The notes below the pieces were generated by a model. It was not told the DNA's origin. It made no database searches and saw only the letters and a list, made by a program, of their open reading frames with translations. A stretch of 15,390 nucleotides of DNA from SFWF01 sp045587065 (GTDB taxonomy: Bacteria > Bacillota > Clostridia > Oscillospirales > Acutalibacteraceae): NCBI GenBank assembly GCA_045587065.1, contig JAZNBQ010000093.1:1-15390 (forward strand), read 5' to 3'. The translations under genes and the position numbers were made by a program. This document shows, in pieces, positions 7,322 to 13,816 of the stretch. Each line of letters begins with the position of its first letter. The first letter of the stretch is position 1.

Positions 7322-7350
7322 TGGGTTAAGCTTTGCTTTTTTGTGTTTTT
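7288..7350 (+). terminator. Intrinsic terminator inside the CNNM leader
   Basis: Arms 7288-7307 and 7321-7340 pair over about 20 positions (two G-U pairs and one mismatch) around a 13-nt loop, followed by TTTTTT G T G TTTTT. It lies 30-40 nt before the start codon of the CNNM gene, so it must be conditionally bypassed for expression. It would also end any transcript reading in from nfnAB. Confidence 0.85.
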
Positions 7351-7381
7351 AAAAAGAATTTATTGTTTTTCGGAGGATTAA

Positions 7382-8713
7382 ATGAACGACTCGATATTTT
7401 TAACACTTGGTTTACAGGTGCTTCTTATTTTACTTAATGCTATATTTGCTTGTGCAGAAATAGCAGTTATTTCAATGAATGATAATAAACTTGCAAAATT
7501 GGCAGCAGAGGGAGACAAAAGGGCTGTCAGACTTGCAAAATTAACAGACAAACCTGCTAAATTTTTATCTACAATTCAGGTAGGAATAACTCTTGCCGGT
7601 TTCTTAGGCTCTGCTTTTGCGGCTGAAAACTTTTCCGGTTCTTTGGCAGAATGGTTTTACAAAATAGGTGTACCGCTTTCTATGGAAGCGCTTAGCACCA
7701 TTTCCCTTATTCTCATTACAATAGTGCTTTCCTACTTTACCCTTGTTTTTGGTGAGCTTGTACCTAAGCAGATTGCCATGCGTAAAGCAGAGGCGTTGGC
7801 TCTGGGTATGTCAGGACTTATAAGCTTTATTTCCAAGCTTTGCGCACCACTTGTTTTTCTTCTTACTGCATCCACCAACGGTGTTTTAAGAATTATGGGC
7901 ATTGACCCTAACGCTCAGGACGACAGTGTTAGCGAGGAAGAAATTCGTATGATGGTTGACGTGGGAAGCGAGAAGGGCACCATTGACGACGAGGAAAGAG
8001 ATTTTATTCAAAACGTATTTGAATTTGATAATCTTGCTATTGAAGAAATTATTACCCACAGAACCGACGTAACAATGTTGGATACCGAAGACTCCCTTAA
8101 GTCTTGGGATGAAACTATAAATTCCACAGGCTACACCTATTACCCTGTTTGCGAGGGTAGTCCGGACCAGATTGTCGGTGTTCTTAACAGTAAGATTTAT
8201 TTCCGCTTAAAAGACAAATCAAGAGATTCCATTATGGAAAATGCCGTATCTGACGTTTACTTTGTGCCTGAAACTTTAATGGCAGACACTCTTTTCAGAA
8301 ACATGAAGAAGGAAAAAGAACATTTTGCCGTTGTTTTGGATGAATATGGCGGAATGAGCGGTATTATTACCATTAAAGATTTAATTGAGGAATTGGTGGG
8401 AGACCTTGAGGACGACGTTGCAGAAGAGGACGAAGAGGATTTGATTCAACAACTCTCAGAAACTTCCTGGAGCGTTGACGGCGGAGCATTACTTGAAGAT
8501 CTTTCAGAAAGCGTAGGCCTTGCCCTTGAATGTGAGGATTACGACACTGTAAATGGTATGATTTTCCACGCCCTTGGTTCATTGCCTGAGTTAAATGAAG
8601 AGGTAGTAATCGGCAGACTCAAGATAAAGGTGGAGAAAATTGCCAACTATCAGGTTAAAAAGGCAACTATAGACCTGCTTGACCCTGAAGAAGAGGAAGA
8701 AACGGAAGACTAA
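7382..8713 (+). CDS. CNNM/CorC (hemolysin-family) membrane protein, putative Mg2+ efflux
   Basis: The 443-residue protein has the CNNM architecture: an N-terminal transmembrane domain (DUF21) with helices at about 4-27, 62-82, 102-122 and 142-165, including the conserved GELVPKQIA at 124-132; an acidic linker; a pair of CBS domains (about 213-340) with ITHRTDV and the DEYGGMSGIITIKDLIEELVG segment; and a CorC_HlyC domain (about 357-435). The C-terminus is very acidic. Members of this family are linked to Mg2+ transport and, in Firmicutes such as Bacillus MpfA, to Mg2+ export; the old name 'hemolysin' does not imply toxin function. Specific substrate and direction here are inferred from family. 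The start has CGGAGGA at good spacing. It is preceded by an attenuator leader and followed by a terminator, so it is expressed as a single gene. Confidence 0.93.
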   Translation: MNDSIFLTLGLQVLLILLNAIFACAEIAVISMNDNKLAKLAAEGDKRAVRLAKLTDKPAKFLSTIQVGITLAGFLGSAFAAENFSGSLAEWFYKIGVPLSMEALSTISLILITIVLSYFTLVFGELVPKQIAMRKAEALALGMSGLISFISKLCAPLVFLLTASTNGVLRIMGIDPNAQDDSVSEEEIRMMVDVGSEKGTIDDEERDFIQNVFEFDNLAIEEIITHRTDVTMLDTEDSLKSWDETINSTGYTYYPVCEGSPDQIVGVLNSKIYFRLKDKSRDSIMENAVSDVYFVPETLMADTLFRNMKKEKEHFAVVLDEYGGMSGIITIKDLIEELVGDLEDDVAEEDEEDLIQQLSETSWSVDGGALLEDLSESVGLALECEDYDTVNGMIFHALGSLPELNEEVVIGRLKIKVEKIANYQVKKATIDLLDPEEEEETED

Positions 8714-8746
8714 CGCCGTATATATTATATATATTATAGGTAGGGC

Positions 8747-8786
8747 TTGGCCTCTGATTTTGCAAAACACAAGATTTAGAGGCTGA
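8747..8786 (+). repeat. Inverted repeat downstream of the CNNM gene
   Basis: TTGGCCTCT (8747-8755) pairs with AGAGGCTGA (8778-8786), 9 bp with two G-U pairs, and an inner TTTTG/CAAGA helix of 5 bp encloses the loop CAAAACA. No T tract follows on either strand, so it is not a canonical terminator. It may protect the 3' end of the CNNM mRNA. The flanking 8716-8740 is a run of alternating A/T, and 8787-8841 shows nothing else. Confidence 0.4.
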
Positions 8787-8841
8787 AAAAGCTTAAAATA
8801 CACTATTTAGATACCCCTAAAAATTTCATAAAAAATATTAA

Positions 8842-8868
8842 AAAAACACTTGCATTGCAGGTGTTTTT
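8842..8868. terminator. Bidirectional-looking terminator hairpin between CNNM gene and S10 operon
   Basis: AAAAACACTTG / CAGGTGTTTTT forms an 11-bp stem (one G-U pair) around CATTG, with A and T runs on the two outer sides. On the plus strand the T run continues as TTTTTATGTTATTAT; on the minus strand the mirrored run also gives a T tract. It should end CNNM transcription, about 130 nt after that gene. It overlaps the -35 and spacer of the next promoter. Confidence 0.7.
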
Positions 8869-8878
8869 ATGTTATTAT
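8850..8878 (+). promoter_or_regulatory. Promoter of the S10 ribosomal protein operon
   Basis: TTGCAT (8850-8855) and TATTAT (8873-8878) are separated by 17 nt, giving a start near 8885. Each box has four or five matches to consensus. The -35 lies inside the terminator hairpin of the upstream gene. No other promoter of this quality is seen between the CNNM gene and rpsJ. Confidence 0.65.
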
Positions 8879-8884
8879 AGCAAG

Positions 8885-9180
8885 GTACGCTATGGAAGTA
8901 TGTGTAAAAGTATGCTTTTTAGTGTTGATATGCGTTGATGCGGGAGGTGGCCGACCGTTGAGTCGGGAAATTTCCGCGGAGTATGTCCGATTTTAAACCG
9001 AGCGATTAGAACTTAGAGCACGGTCTGACATCTTGCGAGTCGGATTGTGCACGGTAGCATTCTGCTACTGTACCCGGAATGACTGCGACCCTCAGCCATC
9101 CGGTTTTATAATGTGCTGTCAAGAAACACGCGGCACAGTGTAAGTTTTGCCCGCAAATCCAATAAGGAGGAGCAACAAAA
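8885..9180 (+). promoter_or_regulatory. Long structured leader of the S10 operon
   Basis: About 295 nt precede rpsJ. This stretch is clearly more GC-rich than other intergenic DNA here and is rich in hairpins: CCGAC/GTCGG (8952-8967 area), ACGGTAGCA/TGCTACTGT with a 3-nt loop (9051-9071), TGTGCT/GGCACA (9112-9138), and a possible long-range closing helix GGTGGC (8946-8951) with GCCATC (9095-9100). No terminator-like hairpin with T tract is seen. S10 operons of enterobacteria are autoregulated by L4 acting on such a leader; a comparable role here is inference, and I do not recognise a conserved L4 site. It does not match RNase P, tmRNA, SRP RNA or T-box signatures known to me. Confidence 0.55.
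9107..9112 (+). promoter_or_regulatory. Possible internal -10 box within the S10 leader
   Basis: A perfect TATAAT occurs in the leader, with only a poor match (TGCGAC, 9084-9089) 17 nt upstream. If used, it would produce a short leader of about 60 nt for rpsJ, bypassing the structured part. Support is weak. Confidence 0.25.
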
Positions 9181-9492
9181 ATGGCAGTAAAAGAAAAAAT
9201 CAGAATTCGTGTTAAGGGCTACGACCATGCGCTTGTTGACCAGGCTGCAGAAAAAATCGTAGACACTGCAAAGCGCACAGGTGCTCGTGTATCAGGTCCT
9301 GTTCCGCTACCAACTGAGAAGGAAGTTGTAACTATCCTTCGCGCTGTTCATAAGTATAAGGACAGCCGTGAGCAGTTTGAAACCCGCACACACAAAAGGC
9401 TTATCGATGTGCTCAGACCATCCAACAAAACTGTTGAGGCTCTGACAAATCTTGAGCTTCCCGCCGGTGTTGACATTGAAATTAAGCTCTAA
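9181..9492 (+). CDS. rpsJ: Small ribosomal subunit protein uS10
   Basis: uS10 belongs to the 30S head and, as NusE, also takes part in transcription antitermination with NusB and NusG. The 103-residue product is full length. It begins with KIRIRVKGYDHALVDQAAEKIV, contains the conserved GPVPLPT loop (about 40-46) that reaches into the ribosome, the KDSREQFETRTHKR segment, and the end PAGVDIEIKL. AAGGAGGAG lies just before the ATG. It is the first gene of the ribosomal protein operon, after the long leader; no fusA/tuf gene is directly upstream in this window. Confidence 0.99.
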   Translation: MAVKEKIRIRVKGYDHALVDQAAEKIVDTAKRTGARVSGPVPLPTEKEVVTILRAVHKYKDSREQFETRTHKRLIDVLRPSNKTVEALTNLELPAGVDIEIKL

Positions 9493-9522
9493 TTTTAAGG
9501 TATAACACATAAGGCAGGTCAT

Positions 9523-9538
9523 GTTGGAGAAATCCAAC
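9523..9538 (+). other. GAAA-tetraloop hairpin between rpsJ and rplC
   Basis: GTTGGA-GAAA-TCCAAC forms a perfect 6-bp stem with a GNRA-class loop in the middle of the 68-nt rpsJ-rplC gap. No T tract follows, so it is not a terminator. It may be a processing, stability or protein-binding site in the operon mRNA. Confidence 0.45.
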
Positions 9539-9560
9539 CAATAACCAAGGAGGAATAAAA

Positions 9561-10190
9561 ATGAAGAAAGGCTTAATTGGAAAAAAGCTTGGTATGACCC
9601 AGCTTTTTGACGCAAACGGTATTGTCATTCCCGTTACTGTAATCGAAGCAGGTCCTTGCGTAGTATCTCAGAAGAAGACAGTAGAAAATGACGGTTATGA
9701 AGCAGTACAAATCGGCTTCGGCGATTTAAAGGCTTCTAAAGTAAACGGACCTATGAAGGGTCACTTTGCTAAAAACGACATTGCTCCTAAGAAGGTTCTC
9801 CGTGAGTTCCGTCTTGAGGACACCTCTGCAGTAAACGTTGGCGACGTTCTAAAGGCTGACATCTTTGCAGAAGGCGAGAGCGTAGACGTTCGTGGAACAA
9901 GCAAAGGTAAAGGCTATGCCGGCGTAATCAAGCGTTGGAACTTCAGCCGTCTTAAAGAATCTCATGGTACAGGTCCTGTACATCGTCATGGCGGTTCTTT
10001 AGGTGTTATCGACCCAGCCAGAGTTTTCAAGGGAAAGAAAATGGCAGGTCACTTAGGAAATGAGCGCGTAACCGTTCAGAACCTAAAGGTAGTTAAAATC
10101 GATGCAGAAAACAACATTATCGCAGTTAAGGGTGCAGTACCCGGTCCTAAGGGCGGCATTGTTGTTCTTACTGACAGCGTAAAAGCTTAA
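9561..10190 (+). CDS. rplC: Large ribosomal subunit protein uL3
   Basis: uL3 is an early 50S assembly protein near the peptidyl transferase centre. The 209-residue protein starts KKGLIGKKLGMTQLFDANG, a family hallmark, and carries the extended loop GTSKGKGYAGVIKRWNF followed by the conserved SHGTGPVHRHGGSLG (about residues 133-147), the tip region that contacts 23S rRNA. It ends in a basic/hydrophobic core with GNERVTVQNLKVV. AAGGAGGAA precedes the ATG. It is separated from rplD by 16 bp. Confidence 0.99.
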   Translation: MKKGLIGKKLGMTQLFDANGIVIPVTVIEAGPCVVSQKKTVENDGYEAVQIGFGDLKASKVNGPMKGHFAKNDIAPKKVLREFRLEDTSAVNVGDVLKADIFAEGESVDVRGTSKGKGYAGVIKRWNFSRLKESHGTGPVHRHGGSLGVIDPARVFKGKKMAGHLGNERVTVQNLKVVKIDAENNIIAVKGAVPGPKGGIVVLTDSVKA

Positions 10191-10206
10191 GGAAGGAGTG
10201 TTCTAA

Positions 10207-10830
10207 ATGGCTAATATTGCAGTAGTTGATATGGCAGGAAAAAATGTTGGTGAAATCACATTAAACGATGCTATATTCGGAATTGAGCCAAATGCAGTTG
10301 TTATGCATGAGGCAGTTGTAAATTACCTTGCGAATCAGCGTCAGGGCACCCAGTCCACTTTAACCCGTACCGAAGTTTCCGGCGGCGGCAAAAAGCCTTG
10401 GAGACAAAAGGGAACAGGTCACGCTCGTCAAGGTTCTACAAGAGCTCCTCAATGGAGACATGGTGGCGTAGTACACGCTCCAAAGCCAAGAGATTACTCT
10501 TACGTAATCAATAAGAAGGAACGCAGAATTGCTCTTAAGTCTGCTCTTTCTGACAAAGTATTAAGCGGTTCACTTATCGTTTTAGATGCTATGAAGGTTG
10601 ATTCCTACAGCACCAAAACAGTAGTAAATTGTCTTAAAGCAATCGGCGCTGCTAAGAAGACTTTAATTGTTCTTGAGGACAACAACTCTTTCGCAGTTAA
10701 GAGTGCAGCAAATATTGAGGGTGTTAAGACTGCTCAGTACAACACAATTAATACCTACGATATTCTTAATGCAGATTCACTTGTAATCGTTAAGAATGCA
10801 GTAGCAAAAATTGAGGAGGTGTACGCATAA
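10207..10830 (+). CDS. rplD: Large ribosomal subunit protein uL4
   Basis: uL4 lines the peptide exit tunnel through its long loop and, in enterobacteria, represses its own S10 operon. The 207-residue protein shows the loop with RQGTQSTLTRTEVSGGGKKPWRQKGTGHAR, split here as RQGTQSTLTRTEV and KPWRQKGTGHARQGSTRAPQ (about 50-85), then the core with PRDYSYVINKKERRIALKSA. An AAGGAGTG-type site precedes its ATG. Its stop overlaps the rplW start (TAATG), so the two are translationally coupled. Whether it binds the 8885-9180 leader cannot be told from sequence. Confidence 0.99.
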   Translation: MANIAVVDMAGKNVGEITLNDAIFGIEPNAVVMHEAVVNYLANQRQGTQSTLTRTEVSGGGKKPWRQKGTGHARQGSTRAPQWRHGGVVHAPKPRDYSYVINKKERRIALKSALSDKVLSGSLIVLDAMKVDSYSTKTVVNCLKAIGAAKKTLIVLEDNNSFAVKSAANIEGVKTAQYNTINTYDILNADSLVIVKNAVAKIEEVYA

Positions 10831-11126
10831 TGAAAATCGCACAGGATATCATTATTGCTCCGGTTATTACCGAGAAAAGCATGTCTGGCATTGCCGACAA
10901 GAAATACACCTTTAAGGTTGCTAAGGATGCAGGCAAGATTGAAATTGCCCAAGCAGTAGAAAAAGCTTTCAGCGGTGTTAAGGTTGATAAGGTAAACGTT
11001 ATCAATGTTAGAGGCCATGAGAAAAGAACAGGCCGCTACACAGGTTATACTGCTAGCTGGAAAAAGGCTATCGTAACCCTTAAGAAAGATTCTAAACCAA
11101 TCGAATTCTTCGACGGTTTAATCTAA
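10830..11126 (+). CDS. rplW: Large ribosomal subunit protein uL23
   Basis: uL23 sits at the exit of the peptide tunnel and is a docking point for trigger factor and the signal recognition particle. The 98-residue protein has the usual start IIIAPVITEKSM (about 7-18), the YTFKVAKDAGKIEIAQAVEKAF segment with the family core around residues 27-48, the loop with GHEKRTGRYTGYTASWKKAIVTL, and a normal C-terminus. It overlaps rplD by one base and its ribosome site GAGGTG lies within rplD. A 92-nt gap with two hairpins follows. Confidence 0.98.
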   Translation: MKIAQDIIIAPVITEKSMSGIADKKYTFKVAKDAGKIEIAQAVEKAFSGVKVDKVNVINVRGHEKRTGRYTGYTASWKKAIVTLKKDSKPIEFFDGLI

Positions 11127-11140
11127 CCGCAATTTGAAGT

Positions 11141-11189
11141 GAAATCAATACAAGTTTGATTTCGGTGATGTATGAAGTCTGGTGACTTC
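11141..11189 (+). other. Two tandem hairpins in the rplW-rplB gap
   Basis: GAAATCAA (11141-11148) pairs perfectly with TTGATTTC (11156-11163) around a 7-nt loop, and GAAGTC (11174-11179) with GACTTC (11184-11189) around TGGT. The gap is 92 nt, the longest inside the visible ribosomal operon. No T tract follows either stem. They may mark an mRNA processing site or a protein-binding element. Confidence 0.5.
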
Positions 11190-11218
11190 GCTAAGCCAAA
11201 ATAGGAGAGTGAAATTAA

Positions 11219-12049
11219 ATGGCAATTAAACATTATAAGCCAACTACTCCTGGCCGCCGTAATATGACAACTATGGATTATTCCGAGTTATCAAAGGTAG
11301 CACCAGAGAGAAGTTTGCTTGAGCCTCTTAAAAAACATGCCGGACGCAACAGCTACGGCAGAATCACCGTTCGCCACAGAGGCGGCGGAAACCGCAGAAA
11401 GTACAGAGTTATCGATTTCAAGAGAACACGCTTCGGCATTCCTGCTGTTGTTAAGACTCTTGAGTATGACCCAAACCGTTCTGCTTTCATCGCACTTATT
11501 GAGTATGAAGATGGAGTAAAGAGCTACATTATCGCACCTGTTGGTCTTTCAGTAGGTGACACAGTAGTTAGCGGTCCTGACGCTGATATTAAGCCAGGTA
11601 ACGCACTTCCTCTTACAAATATCCCAGTTGGTACCTTTATCCATAACGTAGAGCTTTATCCTGGCAAGGGCGCTCAGCTTGCTCGTTCTGCAGGTAACAT
11701 GGCTCAGCTCATGGCAAAAGAAAACGGAATGGCATTACTTCGTTTACCTTCAGGTGAACTTCGTAACGTTCCTGAAATCTGCATGGCAACCGTTGGTCAG
11801 GTAAGTAATCCTGAGCATGGTAACGTTAACTATGGTAAAGCAGGTCGTAAGCGCCATATGGGTTGGAGACCTACAGTTCGTGGTTCTGTAATGAACCCTA
11901 ACGACCACCCACACGGTGGTGGTGAAGGTAAATCACCTATCGGTCGTCCAGGTCCTGTTACCCCATGGGGCAAACCTGCACTTGGATACAAGACACGCGA
12001 CAAGCATAAGCGCTCCGATAAATATATCGTAAAGCGCCGTAGCAAATAG
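11219..12049 (+). CDS. rplB: Large ribosomal subunit protein uL2
   Basis: uL2 helps join the subunits and supports peptidyl transferase function. The 276-residue protein begins MAIKHYKPTTPGRRN and has the RHRGGGNRRKYR segment near residue 54, an OB-type and an SH3-type domain, and the highly conserved C-terminal part with NPNDHPHGGGEGKSPIGRP, which contains the His region near the catalytic centre, followed by a very basic tail KHKRSDKYIVKRRSK. AGGAG precedes the ATG. It is 22 bp from rpsS. Confidence 0.99.
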   Translation: MAIKHYKPTTPGRRNMTTMDYSELSKVAPERSLLEPLKKHAGRNSYGRITVRHRGGGNRRKYRVIDFKRTRFGIPAVVKTLEYDPNRSAFIALIEYEDGVKSYIIAPVGLSVGDTVVSGPDADIKPGNALPLTNIPVGTFIHNVELYPGKGAQLARSAGNMAQLMAKENGMALLRLPSGELRNVPEICMATVGQVSNPEHGNVNYGKAGRKRHMGWRPTVRGSVMNPNDHPHGGGEGKSPIGRPGPVTPWGKPALGYKTRDKHKRSDKYIVKRRSK

Positions 12050-12071
12050 TCGGGCGAAAGGAGTTTGAATA

Positions 12072-12347
12072 ATGGGAAGAAGCGTTAAAAAAGGACCTTA
12101 TGTACAACCTGTACTCATTAAAAGGGTCAAAGAAATGAATGCTGCCGGTGAAAAGAGAGTTCTTAAGACCTGGAGCCGTTCATCTACTATATTCCCCGAT
12201 TTCGTCGGACACACATTTGCCGTTCATGACGGACGCAAACATGTTCCTGTATATGTTACCGAGGATATGGTAGGACACAAACTCGGCGAGTTTGCACCCA
12301 CAAGAACATTTAAGGGTCACGCCGGTTCTAAAACTACTAAGAAATAA
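12072..12347 (+). CDS. rpsS: Small ribosomal subunit protein uS19
   Basis: uS19 lies in the 30S head and contacts S13 and 16S rRNA. The 91-residue protein starts MGRSVKKGPYVQPVLIKRV and contains the family signature TWSRSSTIFPDFVGHTFAVHDG within residues 33-55, then HVPVYVTEDMVGHKLGEFAPTRTF and a glycine/lysine-rich tail. The ATG follows GAAAGGAG. Length and order are typical, between rplB and rplV. Confidence 0.99.
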   Translation: MGRSVKKGPYVQPVLIKRVKEMNAAGEKRVLKTWSRSSTIFPDFVGHTFAVHDGRKHVPVYVTEDMVGHKLGEFAPTRTFKGHAGSKTTKK

Positions 12348-12370
12348 GCGGCGAAAGGAGAGTTTAAACA

Positions 12371-12709
12371 ATGGAATCAAGAGCTACACTTAAATATGCT
12401 CGCATTTCGCCTCGTAAGGTTAAAATTGTTATGGATTTAATCCGTAATCAAGATGCTGATAAGGCGATGGCTATTCTCAAGTTTACACCCAAAGCCGCGT
12501 GTGAGCTTTTAGAGAAACTTTTAGCATCTGCTATTGCAAATGCTGAAAATAATCACAATATGGATGTTTCAAAGCTTTATGTTGCAGAGTGCTTTGCTTG
12601 TCCAGGACCAATCCTTAAGAGAATTCGTCCAAAGGACCACGGCCGTGCACACCGCATTTTAAAGAGAACAAGCCATATGACAATCGTTCTTAAAGAACGC
12701 GAAGACTAA
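12371..12709 (+). CDS. rplV: Large ribosomal subunit protein uL22
   Basis: uL22 contributes a beta-hairpin to the narrow part of the peptide exit tunnel, where macrolides bind and stalling peptides are sensed. The 112-residue protein starts ESRATLKYARISPRKVKIVMD, has the helical core with FTPKAACELLEKLLASAIANAENN, the hairpin loop with PILKRIRPKDHGRAHRILKR (about 80-99), and ends in HMTIVLKERED. GAAAGGAGAG precedes the ATG. No unusual change is seen in the tunnel loop by eye. Confidence 0.98.
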   Translation: MESRATLKYARISPRKVKIVMDLIRNQDADKAMAILKFTPKAACELLEKLLASAIANAENNHNMDVSKLYVAECFACPGPILKRIRPKDHGRAHRILKRTSHMTIVLKERED

Positions 12710-12725
12710 GAAGGAGGTTAAAGTT

Positions 12726-13391
12726 ATGGGCCAGAAAGTAAATCCTCATGGATTCCGTGTCGGAGTCATTAAAAATTGGGATTCCCGTTGGTTCGCCAAA
12801 GACGAAGTTTTCGGAGATACTTTGGTTGAGGACTACAACCTCCGTAAATATCTCAAAAACAAACTTGCTTCTGCAGGAGTACCTAAGATTGAAATCGAGC
12901 GTACTGCTCAGAGAGTTCGTTTACACATTCACTGTGCAAAGCCTGGTGTTGTAATCGGTGCTAAGGGCGCAGAGATTGAGAAACTTCGTTTAGAATGTCA
13001 GGAAAAACTCGGCAAACCTGTTGTTATCAACATTGTTGAGATTAAGAACCCTGACTTAAACGCTACTCTTATTGCAGAAAACATTGCTGCACAGCTTGAG
13101 AAGCGTGTATCCTTCCGTCGTGCTATGAAGCTTTGCATCGGCAGAGCAATGCGCAGCGGAGCTAAGGGAATTAAGGTTATGGTTTCAGGTCGTCTAGGCG
13201 GCGCTGAAATTGCAAGAAGTGAGCAGTATCATGAAGGTACTATCCCACTACAGACCATTCGTGCAGATATTGACTATGGTTTTGCTGAGGCAGACACCAC
13301 TTACGGTCGTATCGGCGTAAAGGTTTGGCTTTACAAGGGTGAGGTTCTTCAGGGTTCTCGCAAGACTCGTAGAGAAGGAGGCGCTCGCTAA
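12726..13391 (+). CDS. rpsC: Small ribosomal subunit protein uS3
   Basis: uS3 forms part of the mRNA entry channel of the 30S subunit. The 221-residue protein begins MGQKVNPHGFRVGVIKNWDS, carries a KH RNA-binding domain with PGVVIGAKGAEIEKL (about 76-90), and a C-terminal domain with GAKGIKVMVSGRLGGAEIAR and IDYGFAEADTTYGRIGVKVW. AAGGAGG lies 8 bases before the ATG. Its stop overlaps the start of rplP (TAATG), so translation is coupled. Confidence 0.99.
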   Translation: MGQKVNPHGFRVGVIKNWDSRWFAKDEVFGDTLVEDYNLRKYLKNKLASAGVPKIEIERTAQRVRLHIHCAKPGVVIGAKGAEIEKLRLECQEKLGKPVVINIVEIKNPDLNATLIAENIAAQLEKRVSFRRAMKLCIGRAMRSGAKGIKVMVSGRLGGAEIARSEQYHEGTIPLQTIRADIDYGFAEADTTYGRIGVKVWLYKGEVLQGSRKTRREGGAR

Positions 13392-13816
13392 TGTTATTAC
13401 CAAAGCGTGTTAAATACCGTCGTGTTCATCGTGGCCGTCTTACCGGTACAGCAACTCGCGGTAACACCGTAACATACGGTGATTTTGGTCTTCAGGCTCT
13501 TGAGCCTGCATGGATTACTTCAAACCAAATAGAAGCAGCCCGTATTGCTATGACTCGTTATATCAAGCGTGGCGGTAAAGTTTGGATTAAAATATTCCCC
13601 GATAAGCCTATCACAGCAAAACCTGCTGAAACTCGAATGGGTTCCGGTAAAGGTTCACCTGAATATTGGGTAGCTGTTGTTAAACCAGGCCGTGTAATGT
13701 TCGAAATCGGCGGAGTAAGTGAAGAACTTGCCAGAGAAGCTATGCGTCTCGCAGCTAACAAGCTTCCTATTAAGTGCAAGTTTATAACAAAGCAGGAAAT
13801 GGGTGGTGAGCAGTAA
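13391..13816 (+). CDS. rplP: Large ribosomal subunit protein uL16
   Basis: uL16 organises the A-site tRNA region of the 50S subunit. The 141-residue protein begins MLLPKRVKYRRVHRGRLTG and carries the conserved KIFPDKPITAKPAETRMGSGKG region (about 68-88; the segment includes the basic loop near the A-site) and PGRVMFEIGGV, ending with AANKLPIKCKFI. It overlaps rpsC and rpmC by one base at each end, and GGAGG inside the end of rpsC serves as its ribosome site. Confidence 0.98.
   Translation: MLLPKRVKYRRVHRGRLTGTATRGNTVTYGDFGLQALEPAWITSNQIEAARIAMTRYIKRGGKVWIKIFPDKPITAKPAETRMGSGKGSPEYWVAVVKPGRVMFEIGGVSEELAREAMRLAANKLPIKCKFITKQEMGGEQ

Larger units (their letters stand above)
7202..7381 (+). promoter_or_regulatory. 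Attenuator-type leader of the CNNM gene
   Basis: The 180-nt untranslated region holds, in order, AAAGGAG (7211-7217), a short open frame (7232-7321), two direct copies of CGATAGTA (7243-7250 and 7255-7262), an intrinsic terminator (7288-7350), and the CGGAGGA ribosome site of the main gene. Promoter, terminator and start codon in this order are the hallmark of transcription attenuation. GGAG (7214-7217) can pair with CTCC (7266-7269), and CGG (7240-7243 area) with CCG flanking the first repeat, so a folded domain is possible. ATGGA in the 5' part could also pair with TCCAT in the terminator's 5' arm as an antiterminator. I do not recognise any known riboswitch consensus here, including M-box, yybP-ykoY or fluoride. 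Confidence 0.65.

Noticed and set aside
8892..8996. Frame of 34 codons (start MEVCVKVCFLVLIC) in the S10 leader
   Set aside because: Its only ribosome-site-like AAGG lies at the predicted transcription start, and the second half coincides with strong RNA hairpins; an RNA leader is more likely than a gene.
8941..9010. T-box or other known leader in front of rpsJ
   Set aside because: The AGGTGGCCGACCG stretch superficially resembles the T-box TGGNACCGCG element, but the match fails and no terminator/antiterminator pair follows.
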